Source of the DNA: Diaphorobacter caeni
GTDB lineage: Bacteria > Pseudomonadota > Gammaproteobacteria > Burkholderiales > Burkholderiaceae_C
Assembly (NCBI RefSeq): GCF_015354245.1
Contig: NZ_JADKYZ010000006.1
Span: forward strand, 62,001 to 126,000
Reading direction: 5' to 3'
DNA: 64,000 bases
Shown here: piece after piece, positions 1-8,574 of the stretch
How the letters are laid out: each line of letters begins with the position of its first letter
Position numbering within the stretch: position 1 is the first letter of the stretch
The notes under the pieces: model-generated
What the model saw: the letters and a program-made list of their open reading frames with translations, nothing else
Databases searched by the model: none
Told to the model about the DNA's origin: nothing
Translations under genes and position numbers: made by a program

Positions 1-939
1 CTTGAGGTCGCAGAGCACCGGCACCTGCTTGCGGATGCGCTCGAAATCGTCGATGGACCACTCCACGTCCGCCGCGTGTGCAATCGCCAGAAAGTGCAGC
101 ACGGCGTTGGTGGAGCCGCCCGTGGCCATGATCACGGCGACGGCGTTTTCGATGGCCTTGCGCGTCACGATGTCGCGGGGCTTGAGGTCGTTCCTGATCG
201 CCTCGATCAGTACCTTGGCCGACTCTTTGGCCGAGTTGGCTTTCTCGTCATGCGGATTCGCCATGGTGGAAGAGTAGGGCAGGCTCATGCCCAGCGCCTC
301 GAACGCGCTCGACATGGTGTTGGCGGTGTACATGCCGCCGCACGAGCCGGTGCCGGGGATCGCGTGTTGCTCGATGTCCTTGAGCTCCTGATCGCTGATC
401 TTGCCCGCCGCGTTTTCGCCCACGGCCTCGAACACGCTCACGATGTTCAGATCGCGGCCCTTCCATTTGCCCGGCAGGATGGTGCCGCCGTAGACATAGA
501 TCGCGGGCACGTTGGCGCGCAGCATGCCCATCATGCCGCCGGGCATGTTCTTGTCGCAGCCGCCCACCACCAGCACGCCGTCCATCCACTGGCCGCCCAC
601 GCAGGTCTCAATGCAGTCCGAAATCACTTCGCGGCTGACCAGCGAATACTTCATGCCTTCGGTGCCCATCGACATGCCGTCCGAAATCGTCGGAGTGCCG
701 AAGACCTGCGCATTGCCGCCGGCCTCCTCGATGCCCGCAATCGCCGCATCGGCCAGCTTCTGCAGGCCGGAATTGCATGGCGTGATCGTGCTGTGGCCGT
801 TGGCCACGCCCACCATCGGTTTTCTGAAATCGTCTTCCTTGTAGCCCATGCCGTAGAACATGGAACGGTTGGCGGCGCGCGCCTTGCCTTCGGTGATGTT
901 GGCGCTGCGGCGGTTGATCGGTAGGGGTTTGCTTGCCAT
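1..939 (-). CDS. ilvD: Dihydroxy-acid dehydratase (N-terminal part, cut by window edge)
   Basis: IlvD dehydrates 2,3-dihydroxy-3-methylbutanoate and its isoleucine-pathway homologue to 2-oxoacids in valine, leucine and isoleucine synthesis. The minus strand reads open from an ATG at 939 to the window edge, giving 313 residues of an enzyme that usually has 560-620, so the C-terminus lies outside. The family's iron-sulphur cysteines are visible at C55 (TPCNSG), C128 (GGCDKN) and about C200 ([12 protein letters not shown]). The protein begins [20 protein letters not shown], as in other betaproteobacterial IlvD proteins. The 230 bases upstream separate it from a divergently read toxin-antitoxin pair. 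The identification is firm; only the missing end is unknown. Confidence 0.97.
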   Translation of the reverse strand, partial: MASKPLPINRRSANITEGKARAANRSMFYGMGYKEDDFRKPMVGVANGHSTITPCNSGLQKLADAAIAGIEEAGGNAQVFGTPTISDGMSMGTEGMKYSLVSREVISDCIETCVGGQWMDGVLVVGGCDKNMPGGMMGMLRANVPAIYVYGGTILPGKWKGRDLNIVSVFEAVGENAAGKISDQELKDIEQHAIPGTGSCGGMYTANTMSSAFEALGMSLPYSSTMANPHDEKANSAKESAKVLIEAIRNDLKPRDIVTRKAIENAVAVIMATGGSTNAVLHFLAIAHAADVEWSIDDFERIRKQVPVLCDLK

Positions 940-1088
940 GGCTTGTCTCGCTCTTGATTCGTTGTGGGGATGGAAGCGCCAGTATCGGTGAACGACGCCT
1001 GCCTTTCAACGCGGTGGATGTAGGGGGACCCCTCCGCAGCCGGCGCGTCGTTGCGCGTGAGCCGCTTCCGCAAGGGTTGTTCTGGCCT

Positions 1089-1146
1089 GAATTTTGGAAA
1101 ATTCTGGTCAGAATGTTAGAATTCGATCTATACCTGATGTTCAGGT
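1089..1146. promoter_or_regulatory. Two palindromes upstream of the toxin-antitoxin genes (candidate operator)
   Basis: Two perfect dyads lie in the gap between ilvD and the antitoxin gene: GAATTTT-GG-AAAATTC at 1089-1104 and ACCTGA-TGT-TCAGGT at 1132-1146, the latter ending 25 bases before the antitoxin ATG. Type II antitoxins of the Phd/YefM class repress their own operon by binding such palindromes, so these are plausible operators. No convincing -35/-10 pair could be fixed by eye. Confidence 0.5.
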
Positions 1147-1171
1147 CCGCTTTTGACTTTCAGTCCAGCCC

Positions 1172-1432
1172 ATGCAATCCGTCGGAATCTACGAAGCCAA
1201 GACCCGCTTTTCTGCCCTGATCGAACTGGTCGAGCAGGGCGAGGAAGTGCGCATCACGCGCCATGGCAAGGAAGTGGTGCGCATGCTGCCGGTGCGTCGT
1301 CGCCCGGTCATCTCCGACGAGCAGATCGCCCGCGAGCTGGGCCAGATCGAAGCGCTGCAGGCCAGCATTCAACCTGCCGCCGATGCGGGCGTGGCCGCGC
1401 TGCGGAGCAAGGGCAGGAGCAAGGCCGCATGA
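1172..1432 (+). CDS. Phd/YefM-family antitoxin
   Basis: An 86-residue antitoxin that should bind and neutralise the PIN toxin encoded directly downstream and repress the shared promoter. The N-terminal half (MQSVGIYEAKTRFSALIELV, then a GEEVRITRHGKEVVRMLP stretch) is the Phd/YefM DNA-binding fold. The C-terminal half is rich in helix-forming residues and would wrap the toxin. The stop overlaps the toxin start in an ATGA arrangement (1429-1432), showing translational coupling. No strong ribosome-binding site precedes the ATG at 1172. Two palindromes upstream are candidate operators. Family assignment is good; naming it VapB rests on the toxin type. Confidence 0.88.
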   Translation: MQSVGIYEAKTRFSALIELVEQGEEVRITRHGKEVVRMLPVRRRPVISDEQIARELGQIEALQASIQPAADAGVAALRSKGRSKAA

Positions 1433-1875
1433 GCGCCCAGATTGCCACCTTCGTGCTCGACGCGTCCGTCACGGCCGCCTGGCTGCTGCCCGACAACGCG
1501 AGCGATGCCACGCGCCGCCTTTATGCGCGCATCCGCCGCGACGAGGTCGATCCGCACGCACCCAATCTGTGGCAATGGGAATGCGGCAACCTGATCGCCA
1601 GCGGCGTCAACGCGGGCCGCATTCCGCAGACCTCCGTGGAAGGGCTGTGGGGCGTGCTGGAGGCCATCCGCCATCGCGTGGAGCTGCATGACCTTGCGCC
1701 CGCGCAGCACAAGGCAGTGCTCGATGTCGCACTCGAAACCGGCCTGCCCACCTACGACGCGGCCTATCTGTGGCTTGCACGATCACTCAAGCTGCCGCTG
1801 CTCACCTTCGATGAAGCGCAGGCCCGGGCCGCCAAAAAAAGCGGCGTGGCGCTGCTCGATCTGAACGCACTCTGA
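1429..1875 (+). CDS. vapC: PIN-domain toxin, VapC type
   Basis: A 148-residue PIN-domain protein, expected to be a magnesium-dependent ribonuclease toxin held inactive by the upstream antitoxin. PIN acidic residues are visible at D11 (VLDAS), E51 (WECGN), D110 (TYDAAYL) and D128 (TFDEA), the spacing expected for a VapC active site, so the toxin looks intact. The start is the ATG at 1429 that overlaps the antitoxin stop; longer readings upstream run through the antitoxin gene in another frame and are rejected. It ends 40 bases before guaA. VapC enzymes typically cut tRNA or rRNA, but the target here cannot be read from sequence. Confidence 0.9.
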   Translation: MSAQIATFVLDASVTAAWLLPDNASDATRRLYARIRRDEVDPHAPNLWQWECGNLIASGVNAGRIPQTSVEGLWGVLEAIRHRVELHDLAPAQHKAVLDVALETGLPTYDAAYLWLARSLKLPLLTFDEAQARAAKKSGVALLDLNAL

Positions 1876-1915
1876 CAACCTCTTTTCAACCGATTTTTTC
1901 CCGCATCAAACCACC

Positions 1916-3532
1916 ATGCAACACGACAAGATCCTCATCCTCGATTTTGGCTCGCAGGTCACGCAGCTGATCGCCCGCCGCGTGCGCGAAGCACATGTCT
2001 ACTGCGAAGTCCATCCCTGCGACGTGACGAGCGACTGGGTGCGCGAGTTCGCCGCCGACGGCAAGCTCAAGGGCGTGATCCTTTCGGGCAGCCACGCCAG
2101 CGTCTACGAAGTGGACGACCGCGCACCCGACGCCGTGTTCGAGCTCGGCATCCCCGTGCTCGGCATCTGCTACGGCATGCAGACCATGGCCACGCAGCTC
2201 GGCGGCAAGGTCGAGGGCTCCAACTCCCGTGAATTCGGCTATGCCGAAGTGCGCGCGCACGGCCACACCAAGCTGCTTGAAGGCATCGAAGACTTCAGCA
2301 CGCCCGAAGGCCACGGCATGCTCAAGGTCTGGATGAGCCACGGCGACAAGGTCACCCAGCTGCCCGAAGGCTTCAAGGTCATGGCCTCCACGCCAAGCTG
2401 CCCCATCGCCGGCATGGCCGACGAGGCGCGCCGCTACTACGCCGTGCAGTTCCACCCCGAAGTCACCCACACCGTGCAGGGCGCGGCCATGCTCAACCGC
2501 TTCGTGCACGGCATCTGCGGCGCGGGCCAGGACTGGATCATGGGCGACTACATCGAAGAAGCCGTCGCCAAGATCCGCGAACAAGTCGGCGACGAAGAAG
2601 TCATCCTCGGCCTCTCCGGTGGCGTGGACTCGTCCGTGGCTGCAGCGCTGATTCACCGCGCCATCGGCGACCAGCTCACCTGCGTGTTTGTCGACCACGG
2701 CCTGCTGCGCCTGAACGAAGGCGACATGGTCATGGACATGTTCGAAGGCAAGCTGCACGCCAAGGTCGTGCGCGTCGACGCCTCCGACCTGTTCCTCGGC
2801 GAACTCGCGGGCGTCTCCGAGCCCGAACAAAAGCGCAAGATCATCGGCCGTCTGTTCGTCGATGTGTTCAAGGCAGAAGCGGGCAAGCTCAAGGCCGCCA
2901 ACGCAGGCAGCAAGGGTGCCACCTTCCTCGCCCAAGGCACGATCTACCCGGACGTCATCGAATCCGGCGGCGCCAAGAGCAAGAAGGCCGTCACCATCAA
3001 GAGCCACCACAACGTCGGTGGCCTGCCGGAACAGCTCGGCTTGAAGCTCCTCGAACCCCTGCGCGACCTCTTCAAGGACGAAGTCCGCGAACTCGGCGTG
3101 GCCCTCGGCCTGCCGCGCGAAATGGTCTACCGTCACCCCTTCCCAGGCCCGGGCCTCGGCGTGCGCATCCTCGGTGAAGTGAAAAAGGAATACGCTGACT
3201 TGCTGCGTCGTGCAGACGCCATCTTCATCGAAGAACTGCGCAACTGGATCGACGAAGCCACCGGCAAGAGCTGGTACGACCTCACCAGCCAGGCCTTCAC
3301 CGTCTTCCTGCCCGTCAAGAGCGTCGGCGTGATGGGCGACGGCCGCACATACGACTACGTGGTGGCACTGCGCGCAGTGCAGACCAGCGACTTCATGACC
3401 GCCGACTGGGCGGAGCTGCCTTATGGGTTGTTGAAGAAGACTTCAGGGCGCATCATCAACGAAGTGCGCGGCATCAACCGCGTGACCTATGACGTGAGCT
3501 CGAAGCCGCCGGCTACGATTGAGTGGGAGTGA
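1916..3532 (+). CDS. guaA: GMP synthase (glutamine-hydrolysing)
   Basis: GuaA aminates XMP to GMP using ATP and glutamine, the last step of guanine nucleotide synthesis. The 538-residue protein has the class I amidotransferase domain first, with the nucleophile C85 in LGICYGMQ and H180/E182 in QFHPEV. The ATP pyrophosphatase domain follows, with the PP-loop SGGVDSS at 234-240, then the C-terminal dimerisation domain ending in the usual IEWE. Length matches the family. A perfect intrinsic-terminator hairpin follows at 3566. The 3' end of guaA is a known integration site for genomic islands in several bacteria, and a defence island starts here about 160 bases after the stop. Confidence 0.98.
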   Translation: MQHDKILILDFGSQVTQLIARRVREAHVYCEVHPCDVTSDWVREFAADGKLKGVILSGSHASVYEVDDRAPDAVFELGIPVLGICYGMQTMATQLGGKVEGSNSREFGYAEVRAHGHTKLLEGIEDFSTPEGHGMLKVWMSHGDKVTQLPEGFKVMASTPSCPIAGMADEARRYYAVQFHPEVTHTVQGAAMLNRFVHGICGAGQDWIMGDYIEEAVAKIREQVGDEEVILGLSGGVDSSVAAALIHRAIGDQLTCVFVDHGLLRLNEGDMVMDMFEGKLHAKVVRVDASDLFLGELAGVSEPEQKRKIIGRLFVDVFKAEAGKLKAANAGSKGATFLAQGTIYPDVIESGGAKSKKAVTIKSHHNVGGLPEQLGLKLLEPLRDLFKDEVRELGVALGLPREMVYRHPFPGPGLGVRILGEVKKEYADLLRRADAIFIEELRNWIDEATGKSWYDLTSQAFTVFLPVKSVGVMGDGRTYDYVVALRAVQTSDFMTADWAELPYGLLKKTSGRIINEVRGINRVTYDVSSKPPATIEWE

Positions 3533-3565
3533 TTCAGCGCTGAACCGTTGCTGATTTCGCGACAG

Positions 3566-3590
3566 AAATGCCCGCAATCTGCGGGCATTT
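3566..3590 (+). terminator. Intrinsic terminator hairpin after guaA
   Basis: AAATGCCCGCA, a 3-base ATC loop, and TGCGGGCATTT form a perfect 11-bp stem 34 bases after the guaA stop. The descending arm ends in a short T run. It should separate guaA transcription from the methyltransferase gene. Confidence 0.85.
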
Positions 3591-3694
3591 TCAGTGGTGA
3601 TGTCAGGTTGGCGAATGATGCGAAAAAACTGAAGCAGAATACTGGATCGCGCCATGATCCAATGGTCGAAAACAAGTGTCAGCAGGGTGGAAGT

Positions 3695-5221
3695 ATGTCG
3701 GTTCCGATCATTGATCTTTTCGCGGGTCCGGGAGGGCTGGGAGAAGGTTTTTCCTCAATTGAGGATCAAGAGAACAATCCCTTTTTCAATATTGCACTTT
3801 CCATTGAAAAAACTCCCGTTGCGCATCGGACGCTTGCCTTGCGTTCGGTCTTTCGACAGTTGCGCGGCACACCAGCAGTGGCGCACTACTACCGTTACAT
3901 GCGTGGCGAAATTGATGAGACAAAATTTCGCGCGGAACCCGAGGTCGCGCTCGCTTTCGAGCACGCCTCGCGAGAGGCTCGGTGTCTTGAACTGGGGAAG
4001 GCGGACAACGCCGGCATTGACAAGGAGATCGGTGACGCTCTGAATGGCCGTGAGGATTGGGTGCTCATAGGAGGGCCACCATGCCAAGCATATTCGCTTG
4101 CAGGACGGTCTCGTCGAGCCAATGACGAAAACTTCGAGGCGGACGAGAAGCACTTCCTTTATCGCGAGTATCTGCGGATCATCAGGAAGCACAAGCCTGC
4201 GATTTTCGTCATGGAAAACGTCAAGGGGATGCTTTCGTCAAAACACTCCGGTTCGAGCATGTTCGAGCGAATCATTGGCGATCTCTCAAGGCCTTCACGA
4301 GATCTGGAGTATGAGATTCGCTCGTTCGTGAAGCATGGCGATCAGAACTCGCTTGATCCACGGGACTACGTCATCGAGTCCGAGAGATTCGGGATTCCGC
4401 AAGCAAGGCATCGGGTCATCCTGTTGGGTGTCCGAAAGGGCTTGGGTACGCCGCAGCACGAACTGCTCGAGCAGTCGGCGAGATCCGCGACTGTGGCGGA
4501 CGCCATAGACTCGCTACCAAAAATCAGAAGCCGCCTGTCCAAGGGCGACACGTCCGAGGAGTGGAGGGCAGTGGTTCAAGGCGCGGCCACGCTGTTGTCA
4601 AACAGAAAGCATTCGGAGGACCTGCAGCAGGCCAAGACGGTCATGTCTTCGCGCGCAAGGGACGCGATTCACGGATCGGTGGGAGCCGCGTTCATGCCGT
4701 TCAAGTTTTCTGGAGCCTTTCAATCATCTGTGCTGGGGAAGTGGTTGTCCGATACGGAGTTGGGTGGCGTTTGTCAGCATGAGGCTCGCTCGCATATGGC
4801 ATCGGATCTTCAGCGCTACATGTTTGCCTCGTCATTCGCGGTCGCGCTCAGTCGGTCACCGCGATTGGAAGAGTATCCCAGCGGACTTTTGCCGAACCAT
4901 GGGAATGTGGCCGATATGGCAGAGCGGAAGTCGTTGCCTTTCAACGACCGGTTTCGCGTGCAATGCAGAAATTTCCCAGCCACCACGGTGGTGGCCCACA
5001 TTGCCAAGGATGGCCACTACTACATCCACTACGATCCCTCGCAATGCAGAAGTCTCACCGTCCGTGAAGCGGCAAGGTTGCAGACGTTTCCGGACAACTA
5101 TTTCTTCATGGGAAACCGCACTGAACAGTACACGCAGATAGGCAATGCAGTACCGCCGCTGTTGGCGAGGCAGTTGGGGCGTGTTGTCAAGAACCTGTTG
5201 ACAGGGCGGGTACACAAATGA
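3695..5221 (+). CDS. DNA (cytosine-5-)-methyltransferase, Dcm type
   Basis: A 508-residue 5-methylcytosine methyltransferase that transfers a methyl group from S-adenosylmethionine to a specific cytosine. Motifs appear in normal order: I (DLFAGPGGLGEGF, residues 7-19), IV with the catalytic C130 (GGPPCQAYS), VI (ENVKGM), VIII (QARHRVILLG), a target-recognition region of roughly 200 residues, IX (REAARLQTFP) and X (QIGNAVPP). The start at 3695 is chosen because GGGTGG lies just upstream; in-frame ATG 3662 is possible. It is convergent with the Vsr gene, 31 bases apart, the classic partner that repairs T:G mismatches from deaminated 5-methylcytosine. Here it probably marks self DNA for the neighbouring effector genes. 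The target site is not predictable by eye. Confidence 0.95.
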   Translation: MSVPIIDLFAGPGGLGEGFSSIEDQENNPFFNIALSIEKTPVAHRTLALRSVFRQLRGTPAVAHYYRYMRGEIDETKFRAEPEVALAFEHASREARCLELGKADNAGIDKEIGDALNGREDWVLIGGPPCQAYSLAGRSRRANDENFEADEKHFLYREYLRIIRKHKPAIFVMENVKGMLSSKHSGSSMFERIIGDLSRPSRDLEYEIRSFVKHGDQNSLDPRDYVIESERFGIPQARHRVILLGVRKGLGTPQHELLEQSARSATVADAIDSLPKIRSRLSKGDTSEEWRAVVQGAATLLSNRKHSEDLQQAKTVMSSRARDAIHGSVGAAFMPFKFSGAFQSSVLGKWLSDTELGGVCQHEARSHMASDLQRYMFASSFAVALSRSPRLEEYPSGLLPNHGNVADMAERKSLPFNDRFRVQCRNFPATTVVAHIAKDGHYYIHYDPSQCRSLTVREAARLQTFPDNYFFMGNRTEQYTQIGNAVPPLLARQLGRVVKNLLTGRVHK

Positions 5222-5252
5222 GTTTGATTCGATGATCGGGAACCATCCGAAG

Positions 5253-5714
5253 CTACTGGGTGGGGGCGCTCAAAACCAGTATTGACTCTTTTCCGGTCAG
5301 CCAATCGGAAACACGCTTCGCAGCCGCATCTGCGGAATGCTTTATCGAGCATTCCCAAACTGTTGCGACACGCCAACCGTCCTTGCAAAGATTGTCGACG
5401 TCGCGAATGTCCCGTTCGACATTCTTTTTGAACTTCTCTTGCCAGAACTCGGCATTTGTCTTGGGCACGGCAGCGAATTTGCAGTCTGCATGACGGTGCC
5501 AGAAACAGCCGTGAACGAATACGACGGCTCGATATTTGGACAATACGATGTCCGGGGAACCAGGCAGTCGTCGGACATTCAGTCGGTAGCGGAATCCCAA
5601 TGCGTGGAGGCGAAGACGTAGTGCCAGTTCAGGCACGGTGTTCTTGCCGCGGATCTGAGACATGTTTGCACTTCGTTGCGCAGTGGCGCTGAGGCGAATT
5701 TTTTCTGGTCTCAC
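5253..5714 (-). CDS. vsr: Very short patch repair endonuclease
   Basis: Vsr nicks DNA 5' of a T in T:G mismatches created when 5-methylcytosine deaminates. The 153-residue protein shows the N-terminal MSQIRGKNTVPE element, the catalytic aspartate D55 (GSPDIV) and the HGCFWHRHADC zinc-site segment (C70, H73, H75, C78), so it looks functional. The start is a GTG at 5714, supported by GGAGGTGA upstream; the internal ATG (M18) would cut off conserved sequence. It is the last gene of the minus-strand series, 75 bases after the AIPR gene, and faces the methyltransferase tail to tail. In such islands Vsr may also act as the strand-cutting partner of the system, but that is inference. Confidence 0.95.
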   Translation of the reverse strand: MRPEKIRLSATAQRSANMSQIRGKNTVPELALRLRLHALGFRYRLNVRRLPGSPDIVLSKYRAVVFVHGCFWHRHADCKFAAVPKTNAEFWQEKFKKNVERDIRDVDNLCKDGWRVATVWECSIKHSADAAAKRVSDWLTGKESILVLSAPTQ

Positions 5715-5789
5715 AAATAGTTCACCTCCATACTTCGCACTCCTATAAAAACTTTGCAGCGTAATCGCGCGACAAGAGTACCCTCACTT

Positions 5790-7568
5790 TTATGCCGAAA
5801 CCTCCGGTATATCCAATCTTGGAGATGATAAGGGCATCTCCATGACGGCATCGCGACACTCGGGGCGTTTCGCCCATTCAGAAATCATTCGGCCAGCAGA
5901 AGTTTTCTTCAGTTGCTCGTCGACTTCGCGAGACCAGCTTTCGATCTGTTGAAGCAATTCAGGTGAAATATTCTGCGATGTCCATACTCTGGAAAGATCA
6001 ATCCTATTGCCGAGTCTGGCAGCGAGTACTGAAATGGTATATGCGGTGATGTTGGCCTGAAAGGCTGGAAACATCGGGCGGATGAGCTTCTCTGATGCCT
6101 TGTAGATAATGGCCTTTGCGACCATTGACTTGAAATCATTGACTGTTGGAAGAGCTGGAGCCAATGAGGGATCCGCAGCCGCCATCGACTCCATGAATTT
6201 GGTGAAGTTCTTTTGAGCACCCAAACTCACAAAATTGGGCAGGCCGTTCCAAGCATTTACATATTTCCCCATGTCGGTCTTCGTGATTCGGCGAGATGCC
6301 GGGATGGCTTCCTTGAGCTGTTTGAGTCTCGTTGGTGTATGTCCCTCTCGAGTAAGCAGAGTCTTGTAACTGCCAGCGGATCGCTCGTAGAACCATTGAT
6401 TTGTCCCGTTCGGGCAATAGATTGTTCTGGACAGCTTTTCCATTTCGACGTGAAAGGGCTTGTTTGCTGACAGATCTGACTGCTTGACGGAGTTCTGGCT
6501 ATTGGCGAAACGAGAGACATCGGATATCAGAGCTTCTTCTGCAACGGGGTCGTTAGTTCGCATCACGATGATCTTTGCAGGAATTCTCACGCGGCTCAGA
6601 TCAGTCTGTGGGTACTTGCGCTTGGTGAAATAGAGTGACGCAGTTGTCTGACCGCCATTAACTATCTGCATGCCCTGTAACGTGGCGATGCCAATGGATC
6701 CATCTTCATTTTTTGCCAAGGCAAGTTTGTCGACGATGAGTACGAGTCCGTTGTTGTAGGCCATGAATCGTTCCGGTGCTGTTCGCAAAGTGGATTGAAT
6801 GCCTCCATTGACACTTTTGGAGCTGGCAACACTCAGGAACGAACGGACATTCGCCTCCAGCAATCGACTTCCGTACTTTTCATATAGGTGGCGAAGGGCG
6901 TCACCAGGTATCGCCGTCAGCGCATAGTCGTAATCACAGTCTTCCCCCGGAACATATACGCAGGGAAGGGAAGTTCCAGAAAGGTCTTGGAAGTTGACGA
7001 CCAACTCGTCCCGTGGTTTGCCTTCAGACATATGTCTGAACAGGCGCTCAATATCCATCACTTCAAGGCGAACAGCCTTGCCGGACACTTCCTGACTCTT
7101 GAATGACTTGCTTTTGGAAACGCGGTCAGTGATTACATAGATTCGGATGTCCTCCAGATTTACGTAGATTTTCTCTAATCGCGAGGCCAAAGCGTGAATG
7201 GGTGAACTTGGGTCGAGCTTTGATGCCACTTTGCGCTCTGCGCAAAGCGTAAGAAAACGCAATGCCTGCTTGGCTGCGGTGGTGGTTTCAGAGTCCGGAA
7301 TCTGTGTCGGGCTGTCGACGCCTGCATGGAGGCTCACGAAGAGATCGAGTTGATCGTCTTCGTCCGTGATTGCGTAGCCGCTCAGCCTGAGCGTGGCGGT
7401 GCCGACTCGACCTTCATAGCGACATGCAGTGGGCTCCTCGGTCATCCCGATCTCCGCCATATGTGACATGACGATATCCGTGAAGATCATCTCCTCGTAG
7501 AGTTGACCTGCCTGCATACGGGCTTGAACCTCGGCACGGGTCTCAAGCAGAAATTCTTCCAATGTCAT
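5790..7568 (-). CDS. AIPR-family protein (abortive phage infection type)
   Basis: A 592-residue protein of the AIPR family (PF10592), named for abortive phage resistance genes. The diagnostic core is visible as YNNGLVLIVDKLAL followed by LQGMQIVNGGQTTASLYF at about residues 270-315. The preceding N-terminal region has no motif I can assign. The start is ATG 7568, one base after the upstream nuclease stop, with AAGG 8 bases before; a TTG at 7577 is the alternative. It is the fifth gene of the island operon. AIPR proteins recur beside Z1, DUF4420 and MORC-like genes in predicted restriction systems. The biochemical activity is not established from sequence, and a nuclease or effector role is inference. 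Confidence 0.88.
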   Translation of the reverse strand: MTLEEFLLETRAEVQARMQAGQLYEEMIFTDIVMSHMAEIGMTEEPTACRYEGRVGTATLRLSGYAITDEDDQLDLFVSLHAGVDSPTQIPDSETTTAAKQALRFLTLCAERKVASKLDPSSPIHALASRLEKIYVNLEDIRIYVITDRVSKSKSFKSQEVSGKAVRLEVMDIERLFRHMSEGKPRDELVVNFQDLSGTSLPCVYVPGEDCDYDYALTAIPGDALRHLYEKYGSRLLEANVRSFLSVASSKSVNGGIQSTLRTAPERFMAYNNGLVLIVDKLALAKNEDGSIGIATLQGMQIVNGGQTTASLYFTKRKYPQTDLSRVRIPAKIIVMRTNDPVAEEALISDVSRFANSQNSVKQSDLSANKPFHVEMEKLSRTIYCPNGTNQWFYERSAGSYKTLLTREGHTPTRLKQLKEAIPASRRITKTDMGKYVNAWNGLPNFVSLGAQKNFTKFMESMAAADPSLAPALPTVNDFKSMVAKAIIYKASEKLIRPMFPAFQANITAYTISVLAARLGNRIDLSRVWTSQNISPELLQQIESWSREVDEQLKKTSAGRMISEWAKRPECRDAVMEMPLSSPRLDIPEVSA

Positions 7569-7569
7569 T

Positions 7570-8574
7570 TCAACCAACCTTCAATCTTTTCAGTACCTCT
7601 GCGAGGTCGCATGCTTCTCCGACTGCCTTGTCGAGGTCAATTTCGTATCTGGCATTCACTATGCCGACCTTTGATGCGCCGGATGTAAAGCGGGGGAAAT
7701 CCGCTCCCACCAGGATGAACCGGGTTTCGACGGCTTCGAAGAGGCGTGTGTAGCGCTCCGCATGCATATCCAGATACCCTACGGACACAAGTTTTTCCTC
7801 AAACAGCTGCGAGCCCGGAAGCTCTTTACGGAACCGGTTTCTCAGCGTCTCAATCAGTGTAGGCAGACTCATGCCCGATGTTGTATTGCGCAGGCGTACG
7901 CCACCCACGAACAACGGCTTGCGCACAGCGTCATCTAATTGCTCAAGTGAGCCGATCTTTGCCGGAAAGCCGTTGAGGGCGAGCGTGGACTTGACTTCAA
8001 TGGCACCCGTGCCCAGATGGAAATCCTGAATACCATCGCGCAGTGGTCCGATCCAGGATTCAAGTGTCAGCTCCGTGTCTTTGCCTTCATCAAGAATTCT
8101 TCTGAGGACAAGCAATTCCCCGAACAGTCCGATTTCAGCTTCAGCACTCAAAGCACTTTGGCCCTTGCGCATGAATTCCTGCCATGCCTTCACGCGGCGC
8201 AGAAAGATGGTCAGTGCCTGCGATTCCTCTGAGACCGTACAGGATGAAAGTGCCTGAACAATGTCTTCGACCATCGCAAGAAAGAACTCCGGCATGGCAT
8301 GTTCACGTCTGCTCAAGGCCAACCAGCAACAGTCGTTCTGCGACACGACTTCGATGGTGAAGCCTGCTCCGTCGGGCAACTGGCCGTTCGGTTTCAGAGG
8401 GTTCTGATTGAATCGGATGAGCATTGCCTCCGTTCTCTCCGGAAACTTGCGCCCTGCGTGTACCAATATCCCGTCAGACGGGGAAATCTGAATGCTGCGC
8501 CATCCCTTGCCATCTGCCGGGGGCTGGTCGAGGTAGGCCCATGCCCGCTCAATGTCTTCAATCGGTCGCGCCAT
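7570..8574 (-). CDS. PD-(D/E)XK motif protein (DUF4420-type nuclease)
   Basis: A 334-residue protein of the PD-(D/E)XK family found with Z1 and MORC-like genes. The nuclease signature is visible as D184 (GIQDFHLG) followed by E193-V-K195 (AIEVKST), with an acidic helix E153 (LFGELLVL) before it. That order suits a metal-dependent DNA-cleaving fold, so this is the best candidate for the DNA-cutting subunit. The start at 8574 (MARPIEDIERAW) has a strong GGAGGAG site 5 bases upstream and overlaps the Z1 gene by 17 bases, showing translational coupling. A longer reading from 8622 is less likely. DNA cleavage itself is inferred. Confidence 0.85.
   Translation of the reverse strand: MARPIEDIERAWAYLDQPPADGKGWRSIQISPSDGILVHAGRKFPERTEAMLIRFNQNPLKPNGQLPDGAGFTIEVVSQNDCCWLALSRREHAMPEFFLAMVEDIVQALSSCTVSEESQALTIFLRRVKAWQEFMRKGQSALSAEAEIGLFGELLVLRRILDEGKDTELTLESWIGPLRDGIQDFHLGTGAIEVKSTLALNGFPAKIGSLEQLDDAVRKPLFVGGVRLRNTTSGMSLPTLIETLRNRFRKELPGSQLFEEKLVSVGYLDMHAERYTRLFEAVETRFILVGADFPRFTSGASKVGIVNARYEIDLDKAVGEACDLAEVLKRLKVG

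Noticed and set aside
1886-3136. A 416-codon open frame on the minus strand
   Set aside because: Antisense to guaA, which is certain.
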